A stretch of DNA of 39,122 bases. Origin: SZAS-7 sp964514655. Its GTDB lineage: Bacteria; Chlamydiota; Chlamydiia; Chlamydiales; FEN-1388. Positions 30,969-39,029 of the stretch are shown piece after piece; position 1 is the first letter of the stretch; every line of letters starts with the position of its first letter. Under the pieces are notes generated by a model. That model saw nothing but the letters and a program-made list of their open reading frames with translations, searched no databases and had not been told where the DNA came from. The position numbers were made by a program, and so were the translations under genes. The DNA lies in the NCBI GenBank assembly GCA_964514655.1, contig CAZEQY010000022.1, positions 1 to 39,122 on the forward strand, read 5' to 3'.

Positions 30969-31951
30969 GGCTTATATTTTTATTTGTGTGCTTTGTGGCA
31001 TCGCTACAGGCACAAAATTCTACGGTTCTTGTTATTGGGGGCGGGCCTGCGGGCTTAGCTTCTGCTATTGAAGCGCACGAGAGAGGTTTTACTGTTTCTA
31101 TCATTGAAAAGCGGCCTAGCTACATGCGGATGCAAGGGGTGTTTTTGGCTGATTCATCAATTAAACTGCTTAAAAAATGGAAAGTGGATTTAAGCCCCAT
31201 TAGCATAATTACCCTTGAGGATGGAACCTCTTGGGGTTTTGTGGTGCTAAAGGAGCTTGAAGAGCAGCTAGCTCGTGCAGTAGCTCATCGCGGCATCCCT
31301 ACCTTTACAGGAGAGTGCGTGGGTATAAGTAGCGACAAAAAAAGCGCGCGCATTCTTTTAGAAAATAGGGAATTTACGCATCCTTACGACATTATGGTAG
31401 TAGCAGATGGCTGTCACAGCCAAACAAGGAAGGCTCTTGGCATTGGTGTAGATCGCTTTGGAACGGCATATGCACAACTTGCCGTTATTCCGGTTAGTCA
31501 CGAAGAACTTGAGGTGCAAGATGCCATACAAAAAGAGGGTGTGTTTATAAAGCGAATCTGCACACCCCAAAAGAGCATTATATTTGCCCAAAGTGAGATG
31601 AATAAGGGGTTTTCTATAGAAGAGATGATCCGTGCTTGTGGCTGGCAGGAAGAGGTGGCTGCTATTGATACAGCTATTGTAAGGCGCGATATCGAAGTAG
31701 TTCTACAGCAGGCAACGTGCTTTTTTGACTCTCAAAAAGAGGCGATACTCATAGGCGACGCTGCAGCCTGCGCAAGCTTTCTTGAAGGAAGGGGTGCTAA
31801 CACAGCATTTCTGACAGCTACCGCCGCCGCTACATTTTTTGATCGTTTTCAAAAGCAAGACCCAAACCGATTTGATGCCTTTAACAAAGAAATGACCACC
31901 CTCACAGGCGAACTTATCGACACAAGCCGCTATCTTTTTACGCAAAAATAA
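30965..31951 (+). CDS. FAD-dependent monooxygenase-like protein with export signal
   Basis: A 328-residue flavoprotein. The first 17 residues (MRLIFLFVCFVASLQAQ) look like a cleavable signal peptide, then the FAD site VLVIGGGPAGLASAIEAHERG follows directly and an acidic residue ends the second strand (IIEKR). The DG motif in IMVVADGCHSQTRKALG and the GD motif in AILIGDAAACASFLEGRG are those of the p-hydroxybenzoate hydroxylase group. Its start overlaps the AraC stop (ATGA). Export of an FAD monooxygenase is unusual, so the N-terminus may instead be a membrane anchor. A role in detoxifying or modifying a compound sensed by the AraC/GyrI protein is the natural guess. Confidence 0.82.
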   Translation: MRLIFLFVCFVASLQAQNSTVLVIGGGPAGLASAIEAHERGFTVSIIEKRPSYMRMQGVFLADSSIKLLKKWKVDLSPISIITLEDGTSWGFVVLKELEEQLARAVAHRGIPTFTGECVGISSDKKSARILLENREFTHPYDIMVVADGCHSQTRKALGIGVDRFGTAYAQLAVIPVSHEELEVQDAIQKEGVFIKRICTPQKSIIFAQSEMNKGFSIEEMIRACGWQEEVAAIDTAIVRRDIEVVLQQATCFFDSQKEAILIGDAAACASFLEGRGANTAFLTATAAATFFDRFQKQDPNRFDAFNKEMTTLTGELIDTSRYLFTQK

Positions 31952-31986
31952 GCAGGCCCTACATGGTAAACCATGTAAGGCCTGCT
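31944..31986 (-). terminator. intrinsic terminator of the GMC oxidoreductase gene
   Basis: A long hairpin (8-bp stem 31951-31958 with 31979-31986, one mismatch, then an 8-bp stem 31960-31967 with 31970-31977) carries its T-tract on the minus strand (31944-31948), 22 bases after the GMC stop. It overlaps the end of the convergent monooxygenase gene and may help stop that transcript too. Confidence 0.8.
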
Positions 31987-32008
31987 AGTAAAAAACTAAG
32001 TAATTATA

Positions 32009-34873
32009 TTACTTATGTTTTGCATGCTTAGCATGCTTTTTCTTATGTGCTTTTTTCTCGGCGGACATAGAAAAAGCATTTGGCGATTTTGGATTACGGC
32101 CTGAAAGAAGGTCATTGATGATCTTCTTGGTAAATGCATAGCACATACCTGCTGTGTTTGCATCCACGTTTTCAGGGAATGCGCTTACGTCGCAAACCAT
32201 GACGTTCTTGGTGTCAAACACGTTGCCATATGCATCGACAACACCGCCATTTTCCTTCGTATCTCTCATTCGGCAAGAGCACGCGTAGTGGTGGTTTTGG
32301 CTGTATGCATTTCTGATGAAGGTCACCAAGGCAGCTTCGTCTGAAACGCTACCAATAGATGCTGTACTTACTACATCCGGTCCTGGGTTTGCATAGGAAA
32401 CCGAGTTAGATGTGACAGCAGTTACAAACGCACCAGCCATGTTAAATGAAGCGTCTGGAACATCAGTAACAGTTACAAAACCGCCTACAGAGATAGCTGT
32501 AGCTGGGGCTGCTGCAAGCGTTATTGTCGCAATGCCGTTAGTTCTTTGGCGGAATGTGACGTTATCAACCATAATGTTACCTGTGCTTGATGTAGTTGCT
32601 ACGTTTGCTCCTACATTCGCATAAGACACGCTTGTAGAAGTAACCGCTGTTACTGCTACTGAAGTTGCATTAAACGAAGGATCAGGAACTCCTGTAACAG
32701 TTATCAATGTACCAACAGAGATTGTTACACCAGGAGGTGTTGAGAACGACAGCGTTGCAACGTTAGCACTACGAGCGCGTTGTGTAACAGCAGCACCGGC
32801 AGTACCCAAGATAGTAGCACGGCTTGGCGCTGTACCAATATCGTAGTTAAGGTTGTTTCCACCAGTTTGTGACCGCTGATAGTCGATCATATCAACTAAT
32901 TTACGGCTTATAGCGATGTAGCTTGTCATATCACTTGGGTCTGCTAAATATCCAAGATCCACTTTTACTGGATGTAATGGATCGTCATTTAGCACCGTGA
33001 TGGTACCCCGTGAAGCAGGGAACCATAAAAATGGCGATATAGCATTGCCATTTACGCTACCTACAAGGCCATATTTTGCAGGTCTTGCTAAGTTGGCAGG
33101 ATTAATACCACCATCAAGACCATCCCATCCATAAGGCAATTTAGCAAACCATGGGTTGTTTGTATTTGTGCCTGCACGGAATTGATCCACTTTGATTACT
33201 CGGCTGCTCACAGCGGCTCCTGTAGAGAGCGTAGCGTTATTGCCGGGTACAAATGTTTCTTGATCACCAACGTTGTAATAGGTGATGTCGTTTCCAGAAA
33301 TAGACTGGATTTGGGCGTTAAGTACGTTATAGCCTTGCGCGTTAAACTCATTACCGCTACCAGTTGCTGCCACACTTTCGTATGCGCCAACGCCAGAAAT
33401 GTTGATATAGTCACCAACGTTAAGGTTGGTAACGTTATTGAGTCTTAACATTGCTGTATTGCCAATACGACCACGAGAGCTTACAGTGTGTACAATGCCA
33501 TCGATTGGCGATTGTGCGATTGCATACGTTACGATTGGGTGGTTTTGGATGCCTTGTCCAACGTTATCGTTTTCGACAACAAGTGCAATGCCAGCATCAG
33601 CAAGCTGTGCAGCAGGTCCTACGCCATTTTTTAACAAAATAGCAGCAGAGTTAATGCCGGCACAAAGAATAAGCTTCTTGCCTATCTTTGCTGTATGCTC
33701 TACACCATCTTGAAGATAGGTTAGTGAGTGTGCTTTTACTTCATCGGTTGGCCTTTTGCCTTTTTTCCATTTGATGTTAAGCACTGTTGACTCATAAATA
33801 ACGTGCAGGCGTCTGCCATTTATGCCAAAGTCTTCTTTTTTGTCATAATCGCGATAGACCACAGGCTCATTTGGAGCTTGTGGAGCATCTGGGCTGTTGA
33901 CTGCAAGAAGAAACTCACGTGAGCTTGATGAGCGCGTCGTATCACTTCTTTGTTCTACCGGCACTTTACCGGTGACATGGAACTGATAGTTGGGGTTATT
34001 GCGATCGTAGGCAGGCCCAGGAGCAAAGGGAGCAAATGGGCTTGGCCCTGCGAATGTATCGACATTTGGCACCCAGTTTGAGCCAAATACGGCTATAGTA
34101 TAGTTCTGAACTGTGTTAGCAAATATATCACTACCAGTCTGATTTGACTGCTGACGGTTAAAGATAGTATTTTCTGTTGGGACATTATCGCCATATGCAT
34201 GCCAGTAGAGTTCAGGTTCGGAAGGATCGTATGGCAAATAGGTTTCGATGTCTTTAAAATTCTGAAGCATCTTTGTTGAAGTACCGTAAGGAATATAGCC
34301 CATGCCATATTCAGGATCACCCGTTAGGGCTACCCATTCGTCAAGTACTTGAGGGCCTGGGCGCACCCATAGCATTGTGTTTGTGGATGATGTACCACCA
34401 CCAACACGGGCTCCACCATAGAGAATTGGACGGTTCTGCACAGGCGGCGCAAGAAGTCCAAACATAGGAATGGTAAACCATTCGTGGTAGTATGAGTGTC
34501 TAAGTATTGATGACATCTGGGCTTGAGCATTGACGTTACTGCTAATATTGCCTGGAGGATAGTCCAAATTCTGGATGACTGGATCCAAATCTTTGTTTGG
34601 ACCTTCTTCAAGGACCAAAACTGATGTTTTATTGTCATTTGATAAGTAATATGCCATTTCGCTACCGGCAGTGCCTCCTCCGACAATGACGTAATCAAAG
34701 GTTTTGCAGTTACCTGGATTGTATATTGTGTATGGTGCACTTGAGTGCGATGATGAGCAGCTTGAGCTGCTGTCTGAGCGATGTTTTGCTCCTTTTTGCA
34801 CAATGTCACTAGATAAAGGTGACAAGGCGAGAATCGACCCCATGAGGCAGCCTACTATTTGTTTACATAACAT
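32009..34873 (-). CDS. exported GMC oxidoreductase with inserted beta modules
   Basis: A 954-residue flavoprotein. A signal peptide (MLCKQIVGCLMGSILALSPL) and a Ser/His-rich spacer are followed by the GMC FAD site YVIVGGGTAGSEMAYYLS (about 61-78) and GGARVGGGTSSTNTMLWVRP (about 154-173). The C-terminal GMC segment has active-site-like His861/His862 (NHHYACSCRM) and Asn906 (ENVDANTAG). GMC enzymes oxidise alcohols, sugars, choline or sterols and usually have about 550 residues. Here about 300 extra residues form three similar beta modules (about 473-558, 701-768 and 778-846), the last two in tandem. The tail is Lys/His-rich (KKKHAKHAKHK). ATG 34873 has AAGGAG six bases upstream; the frame extends to TTG 34909. 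Secretion makes an outer-membrane or host-facing role likely. Confidence 0.85.
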   Translation of the reverse strand: MLCKQIVGCLMGSILALSPLSSDIVQKGAKHRSDSSSSCSSSHSSAPYTIYNPGNCKTFDYVIVGGGTAGSEMAYYLSNDNKTSVLVLEEGPNKDLDPVIQNLDYPPGNISSNVNAQAQMSSILRHSYYHEWFTIPMFGLLAPPVQNRPILYGGARVGGGTSSTNTMLWVRPGPQVLDEWVALTGDPEYGMGYIPYGTSTKMLQNFKDIETYLPYDPSEPELYWHAYGDNVPTENTIFNRQQSNQTGSDIFANTVQNYTIAVFGSNWVPNVDTFAGPSPFAPFAPGPAYDRNNPNYQFHVTGKVPVEQRSDTTRSSSSREFLLAVNSPDAPQAPNEPVVYRDYDKKEDFGINGRRLHVIYESTVLNIKWKKGKRPTDEVKAHSLTYLQDGVEHTAKIGKKLILCAGINSAAILLKNGVGPAAQLADAGIALVVENDNVGQGIQNHPIVTYAIAQSPIDGIVHTVSSRGRIGNTAMLRLNNVTNLNVGDYINISGVGAYESVAATGSGNEFNAQGYNVLNAQIQSISGNDITYYNVGDQETFVPGNNATLSTGAAVSSRVIKVDQFRAGTNTNNPWFAKLPYGWDGLDGGINPANLARPAKYGLVGSVNGNAISPFLWFPASRGTITVLNDDPLHPVKVDLGYLADPSDMTSYIAISRKLVDMIDYQRSQTGGNNLNYDIGTAPSRATILGTAGAAVTQRARSANVATLSFSTPPGVTISVGTLITVTGVPDPSFNATSVAVTAVTSTSVSYANVGANVATTSSTGNIMVDNVTFRQRTNGIATITLAAAPATAISVGGFVTVTDVPDASFNMAGAFVTAVTSNSVSYANPGPDVVSTASIGSVSDEAALVTFIRNAYSQNHHYACSCRMRDTKENGGVVDAYGNVFDTKNVMVCDVSAFPENVDANTAGMCYAFTKKIINDLLSGRNPKSPNAFSMSAEKKAHKKKHAKHAKHK
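32336..32773 (-). repeat. two tandem copies of a beta-module inside the GMC gene (a third copy lies at about 33200-33457)
   Basis: Two adjacent protein repeats of about 68 residues share the pattern GVPDPSFN/DVPDASFN, ...VTAVTS.SVSYAN.G. A more divergent copy in the middle of the gene reads NVGDYINISGVG...ISGNDITYYNVGDQ. The pattern resembles beta-sandwich modules common in phage tail fibres and surface proteins. Confidence 0.7.
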
Positions 34874-34926
34874 TGGATACTCCTTATTGGAAGTGAAATT
34901 GCCTCTCAAAGGGTCTGAAAGGCAAC

Positions 34927-34969
34927 AAAAAACCTTGACGTGATAGAAAATGTTTTCATCATCGCAAGG
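34927..34969 (-). promoter_or_regulatory. terminator-like hairpin upstream of the GMC gene
   Basis: A dyad centred near 34951 (34933-34950 with 34953-34969, with small bulges) is followed on the minus strand by T6 (34927-34932). It lies about 55 bases before the GMC ATG. No gene ends here on that strand, so it is not an ordinary terminator. It could be an attenuator or a protein operator. Confidence 0.5.
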
Positions 34970-35117
34970 TTACGCAAAGGTGTTAACACATAAATGAAAT
35001 TAAAAGAAATAGGCAAATAGATATTTTCTTAGTAGGTAGAAAAATTTATCTATGCTAGTAAAATCTAATTGAGCTAGTCTGTTGCTCATCATCCTGAGCT
35101 AAAAGGCCCGACCTTCT

Positions 35118-36293
35118 ATGGCAATTATTCGTAAGACTTATTATTCCTGTCTTTTTTATGGAGGGGTGCTGCTTTTGCCTTACTCGCCGGGGGCGCTTGC
35201 GTGGAAGCTTTTTAGAAATAAAATGGGAAAAATTCCACTTTTTCATAGAGACCTTATCTGTGATACCAAAACGCTTATGGACGAGCCGAAAAATGATCGT
35301 TCTTTAGATGAGCGTACAACGGCCTTTTCTCCATTTATCCCACTTCTTACATTAAATGAGCAGCCATGGAAAGTAAGGAGAAAAATTCTTGCTGATGGCT
35401 TGAGGAAAATGCATCTTGATGATGACTGTTCTTTATCTCTTCCATTAAAAAAAGGGGATGTTTACTGGGATGTCTTTGAGGGGCTTTTTCAGATAGGATT
35501 TAGGCTTGTTTTTGGCCGCGCACCAACGGGCAGTGAATGTGGGGCAATGTATCCCGGGATTGTCGATATTAACCGCATCATCAAAAGGCATACAGGAACT
35601 GCTGACATGGACGCTCGATGGAAGCTCTATCACCGGGTCGCTGCACTTATTGCAGAAAAAAATGAGCGGTTTATCTTTTTTGGCAATAGCGACTTTGCAG
35701 CACTTAGCGAGGTTGATCAAGTCTCTATAGTGGTTGAAGACCTTATCACAAGCATCTGTATTCAGTGCTCTGATCTTATATGTCATCTGCTTCTTCTCTA
35801 TCCTTCCTATAAAGAGCTGTTTAAAACAGATCTAGACCGCTGTATCGATGAGACGCTACGCCTCTATCCACTTACAGATATCTGGACAAGAAAAGCAGGC
35901 GATAAGGAGCGAGGCTGGATAGCCTCTTTAGTGCAGCTAAATCGCTCTGGCTGGAATAATCCTGATGAGTTTTGCATAGAGCGCTGGAATCAACAAGAGC
36001 ATCCTCCCTTACTATCTTGGGGCTTTGATGCAAGAAGTTGCCCTGCAACAAAAATTGGCTACAACCTAGCTAAAGCAATAGTACAAAAGATTATCGCAAA
36101 TGAAAAGCTCTGGATTGAGCCTGCAAGCAACTTTACTCACGAAAGAACCTTTCCCCACGGCTGCCAGCTATGGATAGGTACTGGCCAAAAGCCCACCTTC
36201 CCACAGTGGAAATTTTCCGGAAAATGGAAAAATGAGCTCAAACAGTGGTTCTACAGCCGCCTACGAGTCCTAGATCAGGGCGAATTGTGGTAA
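35118..36293 (+). CDS. cytochrome P450-like protein
   Basis: A 391-residue protein with the main P450 landmarks. The ExxR motif is E245-T-L-R248 in DETLRLYPL. A meander with the conserved Arg-Trp is NPDEFCIERW (about 281-290). The heme-ligand Cys308 lies in SWGFDARSCPATKIG. The heme loop departs from the usual FxxGxxxCxG: Trp for the leading Phe, Asp for the Gly and Ala for the Gly after the cysteine. The I-helix acid-alcohol pair that activates oxygen is not recognisable (EDLITSICIQCSD). An N-terminal hydrophobic stretch could be a membrane anchor. The ATG at 35118 lacks a good ribosome-binding site. It is divergent from the exported GMC oxidoreductase, 244 bases away. It may bind heme yet have altered chemistry. 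Confidence 0.72.
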   Translation: MAIIRKTYYSCLFYGGVLLLPYSPGALAWKLFRNKMGKIPLFHRDLICDTKTLMDEPKNDRSLDERTTAFSPFIPLLTLNEQPWKVRRKILADGLRKMHLDDDCSLSLPLKKGDVYWDVFEGLFQIGFRLVFGRAPTGSECGAMYPGIVDINRIIKRHTGTADMDARWKLYHRVAALIAEKNERFIFFGNSDFAALSEVDQVSIVVEDLITSICIQCSDLICHLLLLYPSYKELFKTDLDRCIDETLRLYPLTDIWTRKAGDKERGWIASLVQLNRSGWNNPDEFCIERWNQQEHPPLLSWGFDARSCPATKIGYNLAKAIVQKIIANEKLWIEPASNFTHERTFPHGCQLWIGTGQKPTFPQWKFSGKWKNELKQWFYSRLRVLDQGELW

Positions 36294-36387
36294 CCATTTT
36301 TCTGGCTTGCCTTTTCTTGTGAATTTAGGCAGCATGCTCGCTTAAATTTGAGGTGAGTGTATTCTTAATAAATTATTAGGCCTTATC

Positions 36388-37371
36388 GTGCTTACTACAC
36401 AACTAGTTGCAGCTGATTATTCGATTATTGTAGAAGATAGCAATCCACCGGTTGCTGCAAAGATTTTAGTTGGCTTAGAAGCCTTTAACATCGACTATTT
36501 TAAGCAGCGCCATGGTGAAGATCGCGATTCATTGCCCTTTGTAATTTATGCTACTGATGGTGAAGGTCTCGTTATAGGCGGCCTATCCGGCGGCATATTT
36601 GGTACATGGGCCTATGTGGATTATGCTTCTGTAGAGCCTGTCTGGCAAAAGCAGGGCGTGGGTACAAAACTCTTTATGAAGCTTGAAGAGCATCTGAAAA
36701 GCCATAACTGTACATCTGTCCAGCTCTTTACATGGGAGTATCAGGCAGTAGATTTTTACAAAAAACTAGGCTACAAGTGTGTAGGAACAATCCCAAACTG
36801 GATCGAAAACACCTATGATGCCTACTTCTTTAAAAAGGAGCTTATGTCCACATTTGAGCTTACCTGGGAAAATCCAGCAACTGTTAGTGCCGAAGACATT
36901 GATGACTTAAGGCAGATGATGACTCGCTCATTTTTTTTATGCTATCGAGCCTATAGTGCCTTTCAAGATCGTACAGATGAAGAGCTTTTGGCTTATCTTG
37001 AAAGCTACTTTGACACGTTCATTGTGCCTCGTCTGAAAGAGCCTGGCCTCTTTCTTTTTGCGCGAAATGAAAATCGCATTGTTGGCTTTGCACTGTTTGA
37101 AAAGATGGCAGAAGATCAAATCTACGTTGCAGAACTTGCTATTGATGCAGACTTTTGGAAGCAGGGTCTAGGCCGCAGGCTTATGAGCGCCATTATTGAA
37201 AAAGAACCAAGCACCAAGAAGATCTTTCTCCTTACCCAATGGCTCAACAAAGGCGCTCAGGGCTTTTATGAAGCCCTCGGCTATCAACCATCTTCTTTTA
37301 CCCACGAGGGCTATAGCCCAGAAGAATACCGTGCGTATGAGCTAATCTTAAACACCCCGGCTCCACTTTAA
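36388..37371 (+). CDS. tandem-GNAT acetyltransferase
   Basis: A 327-residue protein built of two GNAT domains. The first (about 1-155) has the acetyl-CoA loop VEPVWQKQGVGTKLFMKLEE (about 83-102) and FYKKLGYKCVG. The second (about 160-327) has LAIDADFWKQGLGRRLMSAI (about 249-268) and GFYEALGYQPS. Both keep the Q/R-x-x-G-x-G/A pyrophosphate loop, so both may bind acetyl-CoA. Double GNAT proteins are known for mycothiol synthase and some aminoglycoside and peptide acetyltransferases; the substrate here is not clear. The start is a GTG at 36388 with AGG seven bases upstream. A 45-codon fragment on the opposite strand ends across its stop. Confidence 0.85.
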   Translation: MLTTQLVAADYSIIVEDSNPPVAAKILVGLEAFNIDYFKQRHGEDRDSLPFVIYATDGEGLVIGGLSGGIFGTWAYVDYASVEPVWQKQGVGTKLFMKLEEHLKSHNCTSVQLFTWEYQAVDFYKKLGYKCVGTIPNWIENTYDAYFFKKELMSTFELTWENPATVSAEDIDDLRQMMTRSFFLCYRAYSAFQDRTDEELLAYLESYFDTFIVPRLKEPGLFLFARNENRIVGFALFEKMAEDQIYVAELAIDADFWKQGLGRRLMSAIIEKEPSTKKIFLLTQWLNKGAQGFYEALGYQPSSFTHEGYSPEEYRAYELILNTPAPL

Positions 37372-37502
37372 GTGGCCTTTGCAAATGAGGCGACGTGGAG
37401 CATGTAGTGGTCGAGTGTTTGGGTGATGCGGTGGAATTTTCGTTCGTAGTTGGATTTGCCACGGATCGTGAAATGGGTAATTAGCCTGTGATAAGCCCAA
37501 TT
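37368..37502 (-). pseudogene. 45-codon coding fragment of unknown origin
   Basis: Between the GNAT gene and the ATPase gene the minus strand is open from 37502 to a stop at 37368-37370, overlapping the GNAT stop. It encodes a protein-like segment (THFTIRGKSNYERKFHRITQ then TLDHYMLHVASFAKAT). It has no start codon and begins at a stop (37503-37505), so it looks like the surviving C-terminus of a deleted gene. I cannot identify the parent. Confidence 0.4.
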
Positions 37503-37548
37503 CTACTTAATCTAAAAAGCCACTTAGTCCTGCTTTAGAAGAGTACTA

Positions 37549-38742
37549 TTAAATTATCTTGCCCTCCCAAAGCATATCTAAAAAGATGCGCCAAGGCAAA
37601 ATTTCAATAGCGTGACCCTCATCAAGCGTAAGCTTGCGGGCCCGAGGTGCCGTACACACAACGTAGGAAGCCCTGGGTTGATAGTCGCGCTGGAAAGCAA
37701 TTAGCCCCGGAATATCACTTGTGGCAATAGAACTTGAGATTTTTACTTCTATTGCAACATTTGCAACTTTGGCATTTCCCAAGATAAAATCAACCTCTAA
37801 GCCGCCATTTGTGCGCCAAAAACAAATTTCAAACTCTTTCTCGTTAAGAGCGCGATAGGCGACAAGCTCCATCAAAATATAATTCTCAAAAGCATTACCC
37901 GCTTCCATGCCTTTAAGCTCTGGAATGGTTCTTTTTCGAAGCTGGTTTACAACCCCTACATCAAAGAAATAAAATTTGGGACTCGCAACAAGATCCTCGC
38001 GCTTGATTTTATCTTTATAGGGGTAGATGTAGTAACCAAGAAGCGTGTCTACAAGTATTTGGTAGTATTCTTTAATCGTCTTAGAATCTACACCGCAATT
38101 CCTTGAGATATTGGCATAGTTAAGTAGCTCACCATTTGAAAAAGCCGCAACATCCAAAAACTGGGCAAAGGATCGCAAGTTCCGGACTAGGCCTTCTGCT
38201 TTAATCTCTTCTTTTAAATAGTCGTTTACATACGCCTTCACTGTCTTCGTCCAGTGCGTGGCGGCATAGTGAGAGGGAATAAGGCCGTAATTGAGGGCAT
38301 GCAAGAGGTCAAAATTTGCAATTTCTGCATACACCAGGGGAAAAAACTCATAGCGCCATGCCCTGCCACCCAAAAGGTTTACCCCTTCTTTCTTTAACTT
38401 GCGCGCGCTCGAGCCGCAGAGAATAAAATAGGCGTCAGAATTTTCGATGAGCCAATGCACCTCATCAAGTAGCAATGGGATTTTTTGCACTTCATCTATA
38501 ATGATGGGATGCAATAGCACCTCGGCAGGAAGGTTTAGTATCTCCTCTCGCAAAAGATGAGGCTCTTTAAGCAAGCGAAAATAAAGGTCCGTTTCCAACA
38601 GGTTATAGCAAACAGACTCTGGAAAATGGCGCTTTAAATAAAATGACTTGCCAGTTTTGCGTGCCCCCCATAAAAACGTAGACTGGCCCCTGGGCAAGTT
38701 CATTTTAAGATAGCGCGGGTATTCTATACTAAGGCTTTTCAT
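37549..38742 (-). CDS. AAA_14/DUF4143 ATPase
   Basis: A 397-residue protein of the widespread AAA_14 plus DUF4143 family. Walker A is WGARKTGKSFYLKRH (about 25-39), Walker B is HPIIIDEVQK (about 78-87), and sensor-1 is FILCGSSARKL. A winged-helix-like part follows (LLNYANISRNCGVDSKTIKEYYQI). The C-terminal DUF4143 has the nuclease-like E...D-F...E-V-K pattern: FENYILMELVAY, GGLEVDFILG, VAIEVKISS. The family is common in host-associated bacteria and archaea, has no agreed function, and is often suspected of DNA-linked or toxin roles. AGGAGG lies seven bases before the ATG at 38742. A 59-base dyad in the leader abuts the ribosome-binding site. Confidence 0.9.
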   Translation of the reverse strand: MKSLSIEYPRYLKMNLPRGQSTFLWGARKTGKSFYLKRHFPESVCYNLLETDLYFRLLKEPHLLREEILNLPAEVLLHPIIIDEVQKIPLLLDEVHWLIENSDAYFILCGSSARKLKKEGVNLLGGRAWRYEFFPLVYAEIANFDLLHALNYGLIPSHYAATHWTKTVKAYVNDYLKEEIKAEGLVRNLRSFAQFLDVAAFSNGELLNYANISRNCGVDSKTIKEYYQILVDTLLGYYIYPYKDKIKREDLVASPKFYFFDVGVVNQLRKRTIPELKGMEAGNAFENYILMELVAYRALNEKEFEICFWRTNGGLEVDFILGNAKVANVAIEVKISSSIATSDIPGLIAFQRDYQPRASYVVCTAPRARKLTLDEGHAIEILPWRIFLDMLWEGKII

Positions 38743-38755
38743 AGAGTGTCCTCCT

Positions 38756-38814
38756 AAAAATATGGAGCTTATTCCGAATTTTAGCAGAATATCGGGAATT
38801 CATTCCATATTTTT
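38756..38814 (-). promoter_or_regulatory. dyad in the leader of the DUF4143 ATPase gene
   Basis: A perfect 11-bp inverted repeat (AAAAATATGGA 38756-38766 with TCCATATTTTT 38804-38814) plus inner ATTCC (38771-38775) with GGAAT (38795-38799) share one centre at 38785. The 3' arm on the minus strand ends at the AGGAGG of the ATPase gene. It could be an operator or an mRNA hairpin controlling access to the ribosome-binding site. Confidence 0.55.
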
Positions 38815-38851
38815 GTAAACTTTCTGAGCATAACACAGCGAATCTTGACAT

Positions 38852-38974
38852 TCAAATAATATATATAGCATTAAGTATAAAGGGGGTGCCCCCAATAAGC
38901 TGCCAGTTTTGCTCTTTAACCGAATCTGCATACATCTGTCCCATATACCCATAACCGACAATGGCAACTCGCAT
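38852..38974 (-). pseudogene. truncated 5' end of a Gfo/Idh/MocA-like NAD-dependent dehydrogenase
   Basis: A 40-codon frame on the minus strand. It begins with an ATG at 38974 and GGAG about eight bases upstream, and encodes MRVAIVGYGYMGQMYADSVK followed by EQNWQLIG, a textbook Rossmann start (GxGxxG) of Gfo/Idh/MocA-family or similar dehydrogenases. After about 28 residues similarity ends (GTPFILNAIYII) and a stop follows at 38852. The rest of the enzyme is missing, so a deletion breakpoint lies near 38890. The region 38815-38851 and the 55 bases from 38975 to 39029 hold no gene I can see. Confidence 0.6.
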
Positions 38975-39029
38975 TATTTTTCTCCGTTTTTAAGATAGGG
39001 GTAATCAAGACGCTTTCATAAACCACATA

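Noticed and set aside
33182..33713. Plus-strand frames of 88-95 codons within the GMC gene
   Set aside because: They are shadows of the low-complexity, Thr/Val/Asn-rich coding strand.
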